The translations under genes and the position numbers were made by a program. Positions 33,749 to 42,455 of a stretch of DNA of 64,000 nt are shown in pieces. The notes beneath the pieces are model-generated. The model ran no database searches. It was not told the DNA's origin and saw nothing but the letters and a program-made list of their open reading frames with translations. Position 1 is the first letter of the stretch; each line of letters begins with the position of its first letter. This stretch comes from Planctomycetota bacterium (GTDB taxonomy: Bacteria; Planctomycetota; UBA1135; GCA-002686595), in NCBI GenBank assembly GCA_014238415.1, contig JABABA010000004.1, positions 62,001 to 126,000 on the forward strand, written 5' to 3'.

Positions 33749-35050
33749 CTAGCGTCCGACGCCGTGATATTTGAAGCCCATCTTCTCCAGAGTTTCCTTG
33801 GGCCAGACGTTCCGTCCGTCGAAAATAATTGGCTGATTGAGCCCTTTTTGGATCGCTTCGAAGTCTGGTCTGCGAAATTCGTTCCATTCCGTCACCAGGA
33901 TAAGGGCATCGGCTCCATCTATTGCGCTCATGGGGTTCGGAGCGTACGTGATGCGGTCCCCAAGATGATGTTGACGGCAAAAGTCCATGGCCTCGGGGTC
34001 GTGAGCGGTGATCGTGGCTCCAGCGGCCAATAATTCTTCGATTACAACCAAAGAAGGAGCCTCGCGCATGTCATCCGTATTGGGTTTGAATGCCAGGCCC
34101 CAGATACCGAAGCGCTTGCTGGACAGATCTGCGCCGAATTCGGCTTTGACCTGGCGTACCAGAAGGTGTTTCTGGTCCTCATTGACCGCTTCTACTGAGC
34201 GTAGAACTTTGAAGTCCAGATCGTATTTGCCCGCCGTGCTGACCAGAGCCTTGACGTCCTTGGGAAAGCATGAACCACCATAGCCAACTCCTGCGAAAAG
34301 GAATCTTGAGCCGATGCGCTCATCAGAACCGATTCCAGCGCGTACCTGGTCGATGTTGGCCCCGACCTTTGCGCACAGGCTGGCGATTTCATTCATGAAA
34401 GAAATGCGCGTGGCCAGCATGGCATTTGCCGCGTACTTGGTTAGCTCGGCTGAAGGCACGTCCATCTGCAGGATCGGATTGCCTGTGCGCACAAAGGGCT
34501 CATAGAGTTCAGCCATTATACGTGCCGCGCGGTCGGAGTTCGCACCGATGACCACCCTGTTGGGCTTGAGGAAGTCTCCGATGGCAGCGCCCTCTTTCAG
34601 GAACTCCGGGTTTGAGACCACATCGAAGGGGTGCAGGGCCACTTCTTCAATGGCTCGGGTCACTTTTTCGGCGGTGCCTACGGGGACCGTTGACTTGTTC
34701 ACGATGACTGCATAGCCGGTCATGTTCTCGGCAATCAAGCGCGCGGCGGCCAGCACGTACTTCACATCTGCGCCGCCGTCTTCACCTGGTGGCGTGCCTA
34801 CTGCAATGAAGACTACCTGGGCATTCGGGATGCCTTGGGCATAGTCGGTGGTGAAATTCAGGCGCGAGTCGCGCATGTTTCGATGCAGCAGTTCTTCTAG
34901 GCCAGGTTCATAGATGGGGACCTTGCCCTCATTCAGGTCATCAATCTTGGTCTGGTCGATGTCGATGCAGGTGACGGTATTTCCGCTTTCCGCGAAGCAG
35001 GTGCCCGCGACTAATCCGACATATCCGGTTCCAACAACAGCAATGCGCAT
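33749..35050 (-). CDS. ugd: UDP-glucose 6-dehydrogenase
   Basis: Oxidises UDP-glucose to UDP-glucuronate with NAD, feeding polysaccharide synthesis. The 433 residues contain the Rossmann start MRIAVVGTGYVGLVAG, the central NKSTVPVGT and EFLKEGAAIGDFLKP, and the catalytic Cys in GVGYGGSCFPKD. The C-terminal domain has GLAFKPNTDDMREAPS. The start has a GGGAG 9-10 nt upstream. A run of ten G (C on the coding strand) sits about 18 nt before the start codon. Gene context offers no partner; surface glycan genes are elsewhere in the window. Confidence 0.95.
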   Translation of the reverse strand: MRIAVVGTGYVGLVAGTCFAESGNTVTCIDIDQTKIDDLNEGKVPIYEPGLEELLHRNMRDSRLNFTTDYAQGIPNAQVVFIAVGTPPGEDGGADVKYVLAAARLIAENMTGYAVIVNKSTVPVGTAEKVTRAIEEVALHPFDVVSNPEFLKEGAAIGDFLKPNRVVIGANSDRAARIMAELYEPFVRTGNPILQMDVPSAELTKYAANAMLATRISFMNEIASLCAKVGANIDQVRAGIGSDERIGSRFLFAGVGYGGSCFPKDVKALVSTAGKYDLDFKVLRSVEAVNEDQKHLLVRQVKAEFGADLSSKRFGIWGLAFKPNTDDMREAPSLVVIEELLAAGATITAHDPEAMDFCRQHHLGDRITYAPNPMSAIDGADALILVTEWNEFRRPDFEAIQKGLNQPIIFDGRNVWPKETLEKMGFKYHGVGR

Positions 35051-35140
35051 GGGGTTATTCTCCCGGTGGGGGGGGGGATTCCTTCCTGGGGGTCCATAGG
35101 TTATCGTCTTGGGGCGGGTTTCCCACCCGTCAGCTTCCTG

Positions 35141-35217
35141 GGGCGATTAGCTCAGCTGGTTAGAGCGGCTCGTTTACACCGAGTAGGTCGGGGGTTCGAG
35201 TCCCTTATCGCCCACCA
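35141..35217 (+). tRNA. tRNA-Val (anticodon UAC)
   Basis: A 77-nt cloverleaf: acceptor GGGCGAT paired with ATCGCCC, D arm GCTCAGCTGGTTAGAGC, anticodon stem GCTCG/CGAGT with loop TTTACAC (anticodon TAC), and T arm with GGTTCGAGTCC. A discriminator A and an encoded CCA follow. The intergenic position between ugd and the methyltransferase gene is normal. No integrase or attachment repeat is seen beside it. Confidence 0.96.
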
Positions 35218-35242
35218 GGAAGCGGGGCACTGGTATAGGTCT

Positions 35243-36430
35243 TCAGCGGGCCGGTTCCGACTCTGGGTCCAGCAACCAGGCCTGGTGCCCCTCCTCCAGA
35301 CGCCCTATGGCCAGGATCGCCCGGCGGCTCCCTCGCCCCCGAAAACGCCGGGCCAGCACTTCTGCGGGGTCCGGATGACCTCGTTTCCAAATCTCCAAGG
35401 GGCCCACATCGTGGTCAGCCAGCATGCGGCGCACCCGCCGTGGGTCAGCCCGGGTGCTGGCAAGGACCCGTCTGCACTTGAAGAAAGGAGAAGAGGGCTG
35501 CTCTTCGCCCCCGACCCAGGCCAGCTGAGGAGCTAGGGGGCGCAGGCCGTGGCGGCTGGCCTCGAGTTCGAGCAGGCCACTGCGAAGGAGGGCGGGATCG
35601 GGATTGGCGAGCCAGTCAATGCTCTGCACATGCCTGGGGTCCATGGGGGCCATCCTGATCGGTTCGCCTTCAAGAACCTCCTCACTTTTGCCACCTGTGA
35701 GGGCAACCACTCGACGAGGGGGGCCGTCCCATGCTGCAAGTCCACTGAACAGTGCGACTTCTTTCAGTTCGCGCTCGAAGCTGACCCAGCAGAGGGTGCC
35801 AAAACTGAGCAGGTCTTCCGTCGGGGTCAGTGAGGGGGGGAGCTTCAGGCATCCCATTCCCGCCTGCTTGAGGACCTCCAGGCACTTCTCCATGGAAGGG
35901 GACCAGGTATCGGGATCCAGACTGCGCCGGTTGTTCTTACGCCGATCCGGATCGATCAGAACTCCCGCAGGACGCGCAGCGCGCTCAGTGGCATCGCAGC
36001 GCAGTACAAGGGAGCGCGCCCCGGGACTTGCAACTTCATTTAGATTGTGCGCCGCACAGGCAACAGTTCTTGGATCCAGATCGCTTGAAATCAGGTTTTG
36101 ACCTTGATCCAGAAGGGCCAGGCTGTCTGCTCCAAGGCCGCAGGTAGCGTCCCAAAGTGGTCCCCGAGCAGGGGTCCTGGTCAGTTCGCGAGCGCGCCAG
36201 GCAGCGACCATTGGATGGGTTGCTTGCTCAAGTCCCTTGCGTGTCAATAGTAGGAATCGATTGTCTCCGCGTTGGCTGAAAGCTCTGCGGCGCAGGAAGT
36301 ACTGTTCGCTAGCTGCTAAAGCCTGTTCGACACTTAGGGTTTTCCGCAATAAAGATGCGACTTCAAGATCTGTTGCATTTTTTGGAAGATCGTCCAAGAA
36401 ACGCAACGCCCTGTGTCCGAGGATGGTCAT
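35243..36430 (-). CDS. Class I SAM-dependent methyltransferase with THUMP-like C-terminal domain
   Basis: A 395-residue protein. The N-terminal 95 residues are helical; the methyltransferase core has DATCGLGADSLALL (SAM motif I) and LISSDLDPRTVACAAHN. The acidic catalytic-region motif is GVLIDPDRRKNNRR. The C-terminus (FFKCRRVLASTRADPRRVRRML) fits the THUMP-like domain of this family, which suggests an RNA substrate. It is divergent from the degenerate enhancer-binding-protein gene. Confidence 0.82.
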   Translation of the reverse strand: MTILGHRALRFLDDLPKNATDLEVASLLRKTLSVEQALAASEQYFLRRRAFSQRGDNRFLLLTRKGLEQATHPMVAAWRARELTRTPARGPLWDATCGLGADSLALLDQGQNLISSDLDPRTVACAAHNLNEVASPGARSLVLRCDATERAARPAGVLIDPDRRKNNRRSLDPDTWSPSMEKCLEVLKQAGMGCLKLPPSLTPTEDLLSFGTLCWVSFERELKEVALFSGLAAWDGPPRRVVALTGGKSEEVLEGEPIRMAPMDPRHVQSIDWLANPDPALLRSGLLELEASRHGLRPLAPQLAWVGGEEQPSSPFFKCRRVLASTRADPRRVRRMLADHDVGPLEIWKRGHPDPAEVLARRFRGRGSRRAILAIGRLEEGHQAWLLDPESEPAR

Positions 36431-36532
36431 TAAGAGAGAAGAGAACGATCTGCGAGAGTCGACCTCAAGAGAGAGCGCAAGCGTTTGTGCTGAGGTGCGT
36501 TGGCCGCAGAAAAACTAAAGGAGAATATCAAC

Positions 36533-38413
36533 GTGATTCGAGTTCTGCTCGTGGAGTCTGACTCCGCAGAACGGCTTGTTCTATCGAGCCGACTATCCGA
36601 TTTTGGATATCAGGTCAGTGTCGCTGATTCAGGATTCAGCGCCCTTTCCATCGCTTCTGAGGAGCATACTGAAGTGGTGCTCCTGTCCGCAGCCCTTGAC
36701 GGGGAGCTCGGCGCTACTGAGGCAACAAAGAGCCTCAGGGACATCCTAGTGCATTCAGGAGTCCCTATTCTGGTCTATCGCCAGGGCGGGATCTCAGCCG
36801 AGCGTGTGCAAGAGTTTTATCAAGCTGGCTGTGATGCAATTCTTGATCGCTCTGAGATGGCAGCAATCCAAAGTGTGCTGGGGGCCTATCAACGGACCTT
36901 CCGCCGCCTCAATGAGCTTGGCGTCCAGAACCGCATAGTAGCCGGGCAGGTTCGGCGCATGGAGGAGGAGCGGGCACAACAGGCACCTGTGGCGGAGCCC
37001 ATGTCCCAAGGGTCTTCTCCAAGGCCTGTAGGCCTGGTGGTCGTTGACAGCCAGGGAATCGTGCGCCATGCAGATCGTGGAGCGCTCAGCATAGTCAGTT
37101 CAAAGTGTATCGGGCAGCGTCTGGGAGCAATATCTCCTGGCACTGGCCTTGAGGGGTTTGTCCGTGATGCGCACCTGGGCAGCCAGCGGAGCTTTCGAAT
37201 GGAGTTGCGCAGTCGTGGAGATCTACCTAATCGCTTTCTCGGTGTGCATGTCGTTTCCACAGCGCTTGGTTCGCAGAACGGCGAACCCAGTCTACGGGTC
37301 GTCCTGTTTCATGAGCGCGACGCCAGACAAGAAGAAACGACCAAGGACAGCTCCAGCACCGGTATCGCCGAGAAGGACTTCGATGAGCTCTTGCTGATGG
37401 CGCACCGTTACTACACTCCTGCAGCAATAATTGGCTCCGGGCCGACTACCCGTGCCCTGAAGAGTTGTGTGGCGCGTACGGCCAAGCGATCTGGGTGCGT
37501 GCTGATTCGTGGTAACCAGGGGTCCGAGCGTGACTTGATCGCTCGAATCCTGCACTACTCGGGCAGTTCCAATGGCACATTGGTCAACTTCTCCTGTGGC
37601 GGTGTTCCTGTCACGAGCGAGCAGGCGATCCTTTTGGGGGGAGTTGTCAATGGCAAAGCACGGTCTGGCCATCTGACCGCAGGAACAGCAGGCACTCTGA
37701 TCTTGGAGAACGTGGAGAAGCTCGATCCCAGCGTGCAGGCCCAGCTTGCCAAGTTGTTGGACCGTGGGGTCCATGACAAGGGACAGGGGATTGAACGGGT
37801 CGCTATGCGCCTTGTGGCCACTTCTACTGAAGACCTTGAGGAACTCGCCGACCGTGGTGAATTTGATCCAGTGTTGCTGGGTCACCTCTACCACCATCGA
37901 ATCGATATTCCTGCCATGTGTGATCGTCAGGAGGACCTGCAAGAGATTGTGCAGGGGATTCTGGACGAGAACGGCGACTCAAGGGGTGTGATGCGCGCTA
38001 GTACCCAGGCTCTGGACCTGTTGGCTGAGCAACAGTGGCCGGGTGACCTTGAGGAACTCAGATCAGTGGTGTCCAGCGCTGCAAATCGTTGCGAGGGAGA
38101 TCTACTCGATGTTGCGCAGTTGGCTCCCGTCCTGGGCCTTGATCCCTTGCATGCGCGAGCCCGAGAGGTCCAACGTGTGCCCGTTGCACATGTGGCACAA
38201 CCTGCGGCTATTCGTCATCAGCCAGGTTCTTCTGGCAGAGGTGGTCCTTGGGCCATCACGGAGGAGGACCCCATCAGTCTCGACCATTACGAGATGAAAG
38301 CACTGTTGCGCGCATTGAATGCAACCCGTGGCGACAAACTTGAGGCAGCGCGTCTGCTCAAGCTTGGCAAGAGCACCCTCTACCGAAAACTCAAACGATT
38401 TGGGATTCGTTGA
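36533..38413 (+). CDS. Degenerate NtrC-family (sigma-54 activator-like) response regulator
   Basis: The GTG at 36533 is preceded by AAGGAG at 9 nt, a better start than the track TTG, giving 626 residues. Order: receiver-like domain (about 1-115), linker, PAS-like domain (about 165-270), AAA+ domain (about 310-520), and a Fis-type HTH (EAARLLKLGKSTLYRKLKRFGI). The receiver lacks the phospho-acceptor Asp (LLSAALDGE). The AAA+ part lacks a normal Walker A (RGNQGSERD), the GAFTGA loop and the Walker B DE (TLILENVEKL). It probably binds DNA but cannot drive sigma-54 open complexes in the usual way. An intact OmpR-type regulator follows after 2 bp. Confidence 0.85.
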   Translation: MIRVLLVESDSAERLVLSSRLSDFGYQVSVADSGFSALSIASEEHTEVVLLSAALDGELGATEATKSLRDILVHSGVPILVYRQGGISAERVQEFYQAGCDAILDRSEMAAIQSVLGAYQRTFRRLNELGVQNRIVAGQVRRMEEERAQQAPVAEPMSQGSSPRPVGLVVVDSQGIVRHADRGALSIVSSKCIGQRLGAISPGTGLEGFVRDAHLGSQRSFRMELRSRGDLPNRFLGVHVVSTALGSQNGEPSLRVVLFHERDARQEETTKDSSSTGIAEKDFDELLLMAHRYYTPAAIIGSGPTTRALKSCVARTAKRSGCVLIRGNQGSERDLIARILHYSGSSNGTLVNFSCGGVPVTSEQAILLGGVVNGKARSGHLTAGTAGTLILENVEKLDPSVQAQLAKLLDRGVHDKGQGIERVAMRLVATSTEDLEELADRGEFDPVLLGHLYHHRIDIPAMCDRQEDLQEIVQGILDENGDSRGVMRASTQALDLLAEQQWPGDLEELRSVVSSAANRCEGDLLDVAQLAPVLGLDPLHARAREVQRVPVAHVAQPAAIRHQPGSSGRGGPWAITEEDPISLDHYEMKALLRALNATRGDKLEAARLLKLGKSTLYRKLKRFGIR

Positions 38414-38415
38414 TC

Positions 38416-39150
38416 ATGAGCACGGAAAGGGCACTGGACAACAGTTTGAACAGCTCCGTCAAAGGGGCCTCTCGTATCCTGCTAGTGGATGATGACCCCG
38501 GCGTAGGCACATTTATTGGGGAACTCATGCTAAATGCCGGCTACCAGTTCGACAGAGTTGGATCAGCCTTCGAGGCGCGCCGTGTTCTGGCCGAAGAGGG
38601 CCCGGCAGTGAACTTGATCTTGTTGGACATCGCCTTGCCGGACAAGAATGGTTGGGATGTCTTGCGCAACCAGCGCATGGGGGGAGATCAGACTCCGGTG
38701 ATATTTCTCTCGGCCCAATACGCTGTGGCCGACCGTATCCGTGGTCTGGAATTGGGTGCGGATGACTTTATCCAGAAACCGTTTCGCCCCGAGGAGTTGC
38801 TTGCTCGGATCCGTGCTGTTCTTCGTCGACACGAAATGTTGCCGAGCTATCGGGTTGGACCACTGAGCTTGGATCTTAGCCATCAAACCGCCAATGTCTC
38901 TGGACGACGGATTGACGTGTCTCAACGAGAATTCCAGGTTCTGCTGGCTCTGGCGCGTGCGCACGGGGGCATCTGTTCTCGTGCCCAGTTGCTAAGAGAT
39001 GTCTGGGAGTTGGATTCCGATCCGGGCACCAAGCTCCTGGAGGTACAGATTACCCGTCTGCGCAGCAAGCTGGCCCCAGAAGGCCGGGGCATGATCCAGA
39101 CCGTGATCGGTCAGGGTTATCGTATTGGATGGCTCCCTAGGGCATCATGA
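38416..39150 (+). CDS. OmpR-family response regulator
   Basis: The ATG 2 bp after the enhancer-binding-protein homologue gives 244 residues. The receiver is intact: acidic pair in LLVDDDPGV, phospho-acceptor Asp in NLILLDIALPDKNG, and Lys in DDFIQKPFRPEEL. The winged-helix output domain ends with LLEVQITRLRSKL and IQTVIGQGYRIGW. No histidine kinase is adjacent. Cotranscription with the degenerate activator suggests they act in one circuit. Its 3' end overlaps the convergent GT-C gene by 14 nt. Confidence 0.92.
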   Translation: MSTERALDNSLNSSVKGASRILLVDDDPGVGTFIGELMLNAGYQFDRVGSAFEARRVLAEEGPAVNLILLDIALPDKNGWDVLRNQRMGGDQTPVIFLSAQYAVADRIRGLELGADDFIQKPFRPEELLARIRAVLRRHEMLPSYRVGPLSLDLSHQTANVSGRRIDVSQREFQVLLALARAHGGICSRAQLLRDVWELDSDPGTKLLEVQITRLRSKLAPEGRGMIQTVIGQGYRIGWLPRAS

Positions 39151-41200
39151 GATCCGTGGGTGGCCCGGCTCCAGCAGCAGGGCTGCTTGAGCGCGTGCCT
39201 GTGTTGTAGAGCGTTGCGCGCAGGCTGTCGAAGTCACAGACCGCTTGGGCTGCCGCGAGATCGAATTCGATCAGGCGTATCGTCATGTCCTGTCTACCTT
39301 GCCAATAGAGATCTGTGCGCGCCAATACATGTCGTGGCGGAACTGTCACAACTTGTCCATAGGGGTTGATGAAGAAGGGTGTGTTGCGACCGCGTTTGCG
39401 CAACCTGATTTCCAGGTCAAGGATCTGAGGCATGGCGGGCTTTGGACTGTTCTTGGCGGCTGTCAATTCCACTCGAACCTTTCCTCCTACAATCTTGAGT
39501 TGCAAGCGCGGTTGAGCTTCGAGAGTCCGTTTCCGTAGCATGTGGAAGGGGCGGTAGTTTGCGCCTGGAGCCAAGAGGGGAACGGTGACCAACTCATAGT
39601 TCGCAAGGGGACCCCTGCTTTCGGGATCTCCGGCATCCGGGCCTTTCAAAAAGTCAATCCAGGCGCGCTCCATTCCCGGCAGGGGTGCGAGGTCTTCGTG
39701 CAAGCTCGGATCGATTTCACCCAGAATGACAAGATCTGCATCCTGCAGGTGATCCAGGTGCAGTTCTTCCCGCGCGCCAAAGGGGGATTGGGGGAGAGAA
39801 GTGCTGTTTGGAATGCGGCCGGTCAAGTCCCATACCCGGTTGCCGCGGGTTGGTAGGAGTTCGCCCTCAGCGGCGGGCTTGATACCTGCCAGATAACCCG
39901 TGGCTCCTGGCCAGGCGGTTGCGATGGTCAATTCTGGCGGTGTGTGGTCCCGTAGGAAAATTCCGAGAGCGCGCATGGATATTGTGTGATCAATCTCTGC
40001 CTGCAGCGCGAGCCGCCCTTGCTGTCTGGGGCTCGGGTTGGGGCCCACCTGATCCTGGGGGAAGTAGGCCGCCAGGGGCATGGGACCCCTGGGAATCATC
40101 CATTGGGTCATTGAACTCTTCAGTCGTAGGGGGCCAACATCCGCAGGGAAGCGGCTGGCCATGGCGCCAGCGCCCGCTACTCCAACCAGCGCCAGCCAGG
40201 CAAGGGTCTCCATCAGCCGTGATTCTGTGTCCAGCGCCACCAGGATGCCTTGTTGCAGGCACACGCAGAGCAGGGGCAGGGCGGGGGCCAAGGAGATATG
40301 CATGGCTGGGTCGGAGCCGCCTCCCATGATCACCAGGGCGATCCAACCTGTCGCCATCAGGAGCGCTCTTGCGCCATGACCTGAAAGACGCCCGCACAGG
40401 AAGGCTATCAGTGGGAAGGGAATCAGGATCGGTGTCACCCAGGCTACCAGGGCGTCTCGGGTGGAACTGATCCCATCTGCAAGGGTGCTGGCATCCGGTG
40501 TGAACAGTTGTTGGAGCCAGGTGCCATAGAGTGAGGTGCCGTCAAAGCGCTCCATGCGCATCATTAGCAGGAGGGCAATCAAGCCAGGGACAAAAGACCA
40601 AAGCGGTGCGGGTCTTCCACCATCCCTGCGGGGACGCAGCCGTTCATAGAGGCTGAGGATCAGCAGCAAGCCGAACATGGGTGCTCCCTCAGGTCGCAAG
40701 GCGATCAGGACTGGCAGGCAGAATGCCATGGCCGTCCAACGCCGGCGTTCAAATCCCACCCAAGCTGCGCTCAGGAAGAGAGTTACCGCGGCCCATTCCG
40801 TGCCACTGATTGCGGTTGCGGCCAAGGTGGCGTTGGCCACCAGCAGCAGGGGCGGAATCACTCCCGCCACCCGGTCCACGGAGAAGCGTGCGGTGGCTCC
40901 CAAGGTCAACAGGGCGCAGAGCACTCCCACTACTTGGGCGAAAAGGGTTACGGGCAGGTAGAGCCTCTCGGCAACTGCTGTCAGTGCAATCCAGAGAGGC
41001 GAAGGATAGGCCTCCCAGCCAATTGGTTCGCCCACGTTCCAGACAACTTCGCCGAAGTGCACCCAGTTGCGCGCCAGCCTGAAAGCCACATGGGCCACCT
41101 CGCGCGCGGGCCCGATTTCGCCGAATCCATCCACGTGGATAGCGAGGGCGTGTGCCAGCAGCACTGCCATCGCCAAGAGGAGCGCCATTACCCGCTTCAT
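39137..41200 (-). CDS. Multi-spanning GT-C-like membrane protein
   Basis: The internal ATG (MKRVMALLLAMAVLLAHA) gives 687 residues and avoids a 38-nt overlap with thiI. About ten helices fill the first 400 residues. The loop motif WEAYPSPLWIAL and the ISGTEWAAVTLF and ALRPEGAPMFG segments resemble arabinofuranosyl/mannosyl GT-C transferases. A soluble C-terminal domain of about 280 residues follows (NRVWDLTGRIPNSTSLPQSP). It is last in the HD-nifS-thiI strand group. Donor and acceptor are unknown. Confidence 0.65.
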   Translation of the reverse strand: MKRVMALLLAMAVLLAHALAIHVDGFGEIGPAREVAHVAFRLARNWVHFGEVVWNVGEPIGWEAYPSPLWIALTAVAERLYLPVTLFAQVVGVLCALLTLGATARFSVDRVAGVIPPLLLVANATLAATAISGTEWAAVTLFLSAAWVGFERRRWTAMAFCLPVLIALRPEGAPMFGLLLILSLYERLRPRRDGGRPAPLWSFVPGLIALLLMMRMERFDGTSLYGTWLQQLFTPDASTLADGISSTRDALVAWVTPILIPFPLIAFLCGRLSGHGARALLMATGWIALVIMGGGSDPAMHISLAPALPLLCVCLQQGILVALDTESRLMETLAWLALVGVAGAGAMASRFPADVGPLRLKSSMTQWMIPRGPMPLAAYFPQDQVGPNPSPRQQGRLALQAEIDHTISMRALGIFLRDHTPPELTIATAWPGATGYLAGIKPAAEGELLPTRGNRVWDLTGRIPNSTSLPQSPFGAREELHLDHLQDADLVILGEIDPSLHEDLAPLPGMERAWIDFLKGPDAGDPESRGPLANYELVTVPLLAPGANYRPFHMLRKRTLEAQPRLQLKIVGGKVRVELTAAKNSPKPAMPQILDLEIRLRKRGRNTPFFINPYGQVVTVPPRHVLARTDLYWQGRQDMTIRLIEFDLAAAQAVCDFDSLRATLYNTGTRSSSPAAGAGPPTDLMMP

Positions 41201-41252
41201 GCGTGTGCCAAGGTAGTGTCTTGGCGGTCCAGGGTCCAACTGCTCTTGATTC

Positions 41253-42455
41253 TCAGGAGTCGGGGTGGATCCGCTCCATGTGGGCTGCACGCACTACCGT
41301 TTCTTCAATGGCGCCCAGATTGAGGTCCGCTTCGACGGTCTCGCATTCATCAGCCCGTGCCCTGAGGGCTGGCTTGCGGGGTTGGAATACCGTGCAGCAG
41401 TCGGGCTCCTCACGAATTGATACCTCGTAGGTGCCGATGTGCTTGGCCAGCCTGATTACTTCTTCCTTGTCGTAGGTGATCAGGGGGCGCAGGACCTGCA
41501 CATTGGCTGCGGCTCCGATGCATGCCAGGTTTTCGAGGGTCTGGCTGGCTACCTGACCCAGGTTTTCGCCGGTAATCAAGGCGCCTGCCTTAGAGCGACG
41601 CGCAAGATGGGAGGAAATGCGTTGCATTGAGCGGCGGTAGAGAATCGTACGCAGGCTCTCCGGGGCTCCATTACGAATCGTCTCCTGGATCTCAGCGAAC
41701 TGCACCTCGTTCAATTCGCTGGGGCCTTGCCAGTTAGCCAGTACGCGGATCAGGTCGCGGATTTTCATGCGTGACCCCTCACCGATGTAGGGCGGGCTGT
41801 GAAAACTGACGAAACTGACTTTGAGCCCACGTTTCATGGCAGACCAGGCGGCCACGGGGGAATCAATTCCGCCTGAGAGCAAGCAGAGGCCCCGGCCGAG
41901 GGTCTTGACGGGCAGGCCTCCGGGCCCAGGCAGGCGGTCCAGAAAGGCGAACACGCCTTCAGGACGCAGGTCGATGTTGAACTCGATATCCGGGTTCTTC
42001 ATCTGCACCAGCACAGGTGAGTCGTCGTCCAACATACCCTCAGCTATGGCAATAGCCAGGTCGCCAGACGTCATCGGAAAGTCCTTGTCCGCACGTTTGA
42101 CTGTGACCCGAAAGGTTGGCCGGGCTTCTGGTGGATACTCCTGCAGTTTGTTTGCCAAGAGCGTGCGACCCATGGCAATCATGGAGTCCAGGTTGCGTTC
42201 TGTATTCCAGGCGGGAGAAACCGATTTGGTGCCAAAGGTCTGGGCGCAGGCCTTCATTGCTTCGCGCCAGCGGCCTTCTGGTTGGATTTGGATGCGTCCC
42301 CAGCGGCGCGTAATTGTGCCGCCCCCCAGCGGCTTCAGGGCGCCGTGCAGATTGCGCACCAGTGTGTTTTCGAAACTCGCCCGATTTCCTCCCTTGAGGG
42401 CCAGCTCCCCATAGCGCAACAGCAATACATCTGGAACTCGCAGCTCGGTGATCAT
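41253..42455 (-). CDS. thiI: tRNA 4-thiouridine synthetase
   Basis: Uses sulphur relayed from a cysteine desulfurase to make s4U8 in tRNA (and in some bacteria thiazole). The 400-residue protein has the N-terminal ferredoxin-like/THUMP part (LLLRYGELALKGGNR, with MKNPDIEFNIDLR), then the PP-loop ATPase motif LLSGGIDSPVA and ALITGENLGQVASQT. The rhodanese domain of the enterobacterial form is absent, as in many bacteria. The start overlaps the desulfurase stop by 4 nt (ATGA), joining sulphur donor and acceptor in one operon. Confidence 0.93.
   Translation of the reverse strand: MITELRVPDVLLLRYGELALKGGNRASFENTLVRNLHGALKPLGGGTITRRWGRIQIQPEGRWREAMKACAQTFGTKSVSPAWNTERNLDSMIAMGRTLLANKLQEYPPEARPTFRVTVKRADKDFPMTSGDLAIAIAEGMLDDDSPVLVQMKNPDIEFNIDLRPEGVFAFLDRLPGPGGLPVKTLGRGLCLLSGGIDSPVAAWSAMKRGLKVSFVSFHSPPYIGEGSRMKIRDLIRVLANWQGPSELNEVQFAEIQETIRNGAPESLRTILYRRSMQRISSHLARRSKAGALITGENLGQVASQTLENLACIGAAANVQVLRPLITYDKEEVIRLAKHIGTYEVSIREEPDCCTVFQPRKPALRARADECETVEADLNLGAIEETVVRAAHMERIHPDS

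Noticed and set aside
35141-35217. tRNA-Val as an integration site
   Set aside because: No direct repeat of the tRNA 3' end and no integrase were seen nearby.
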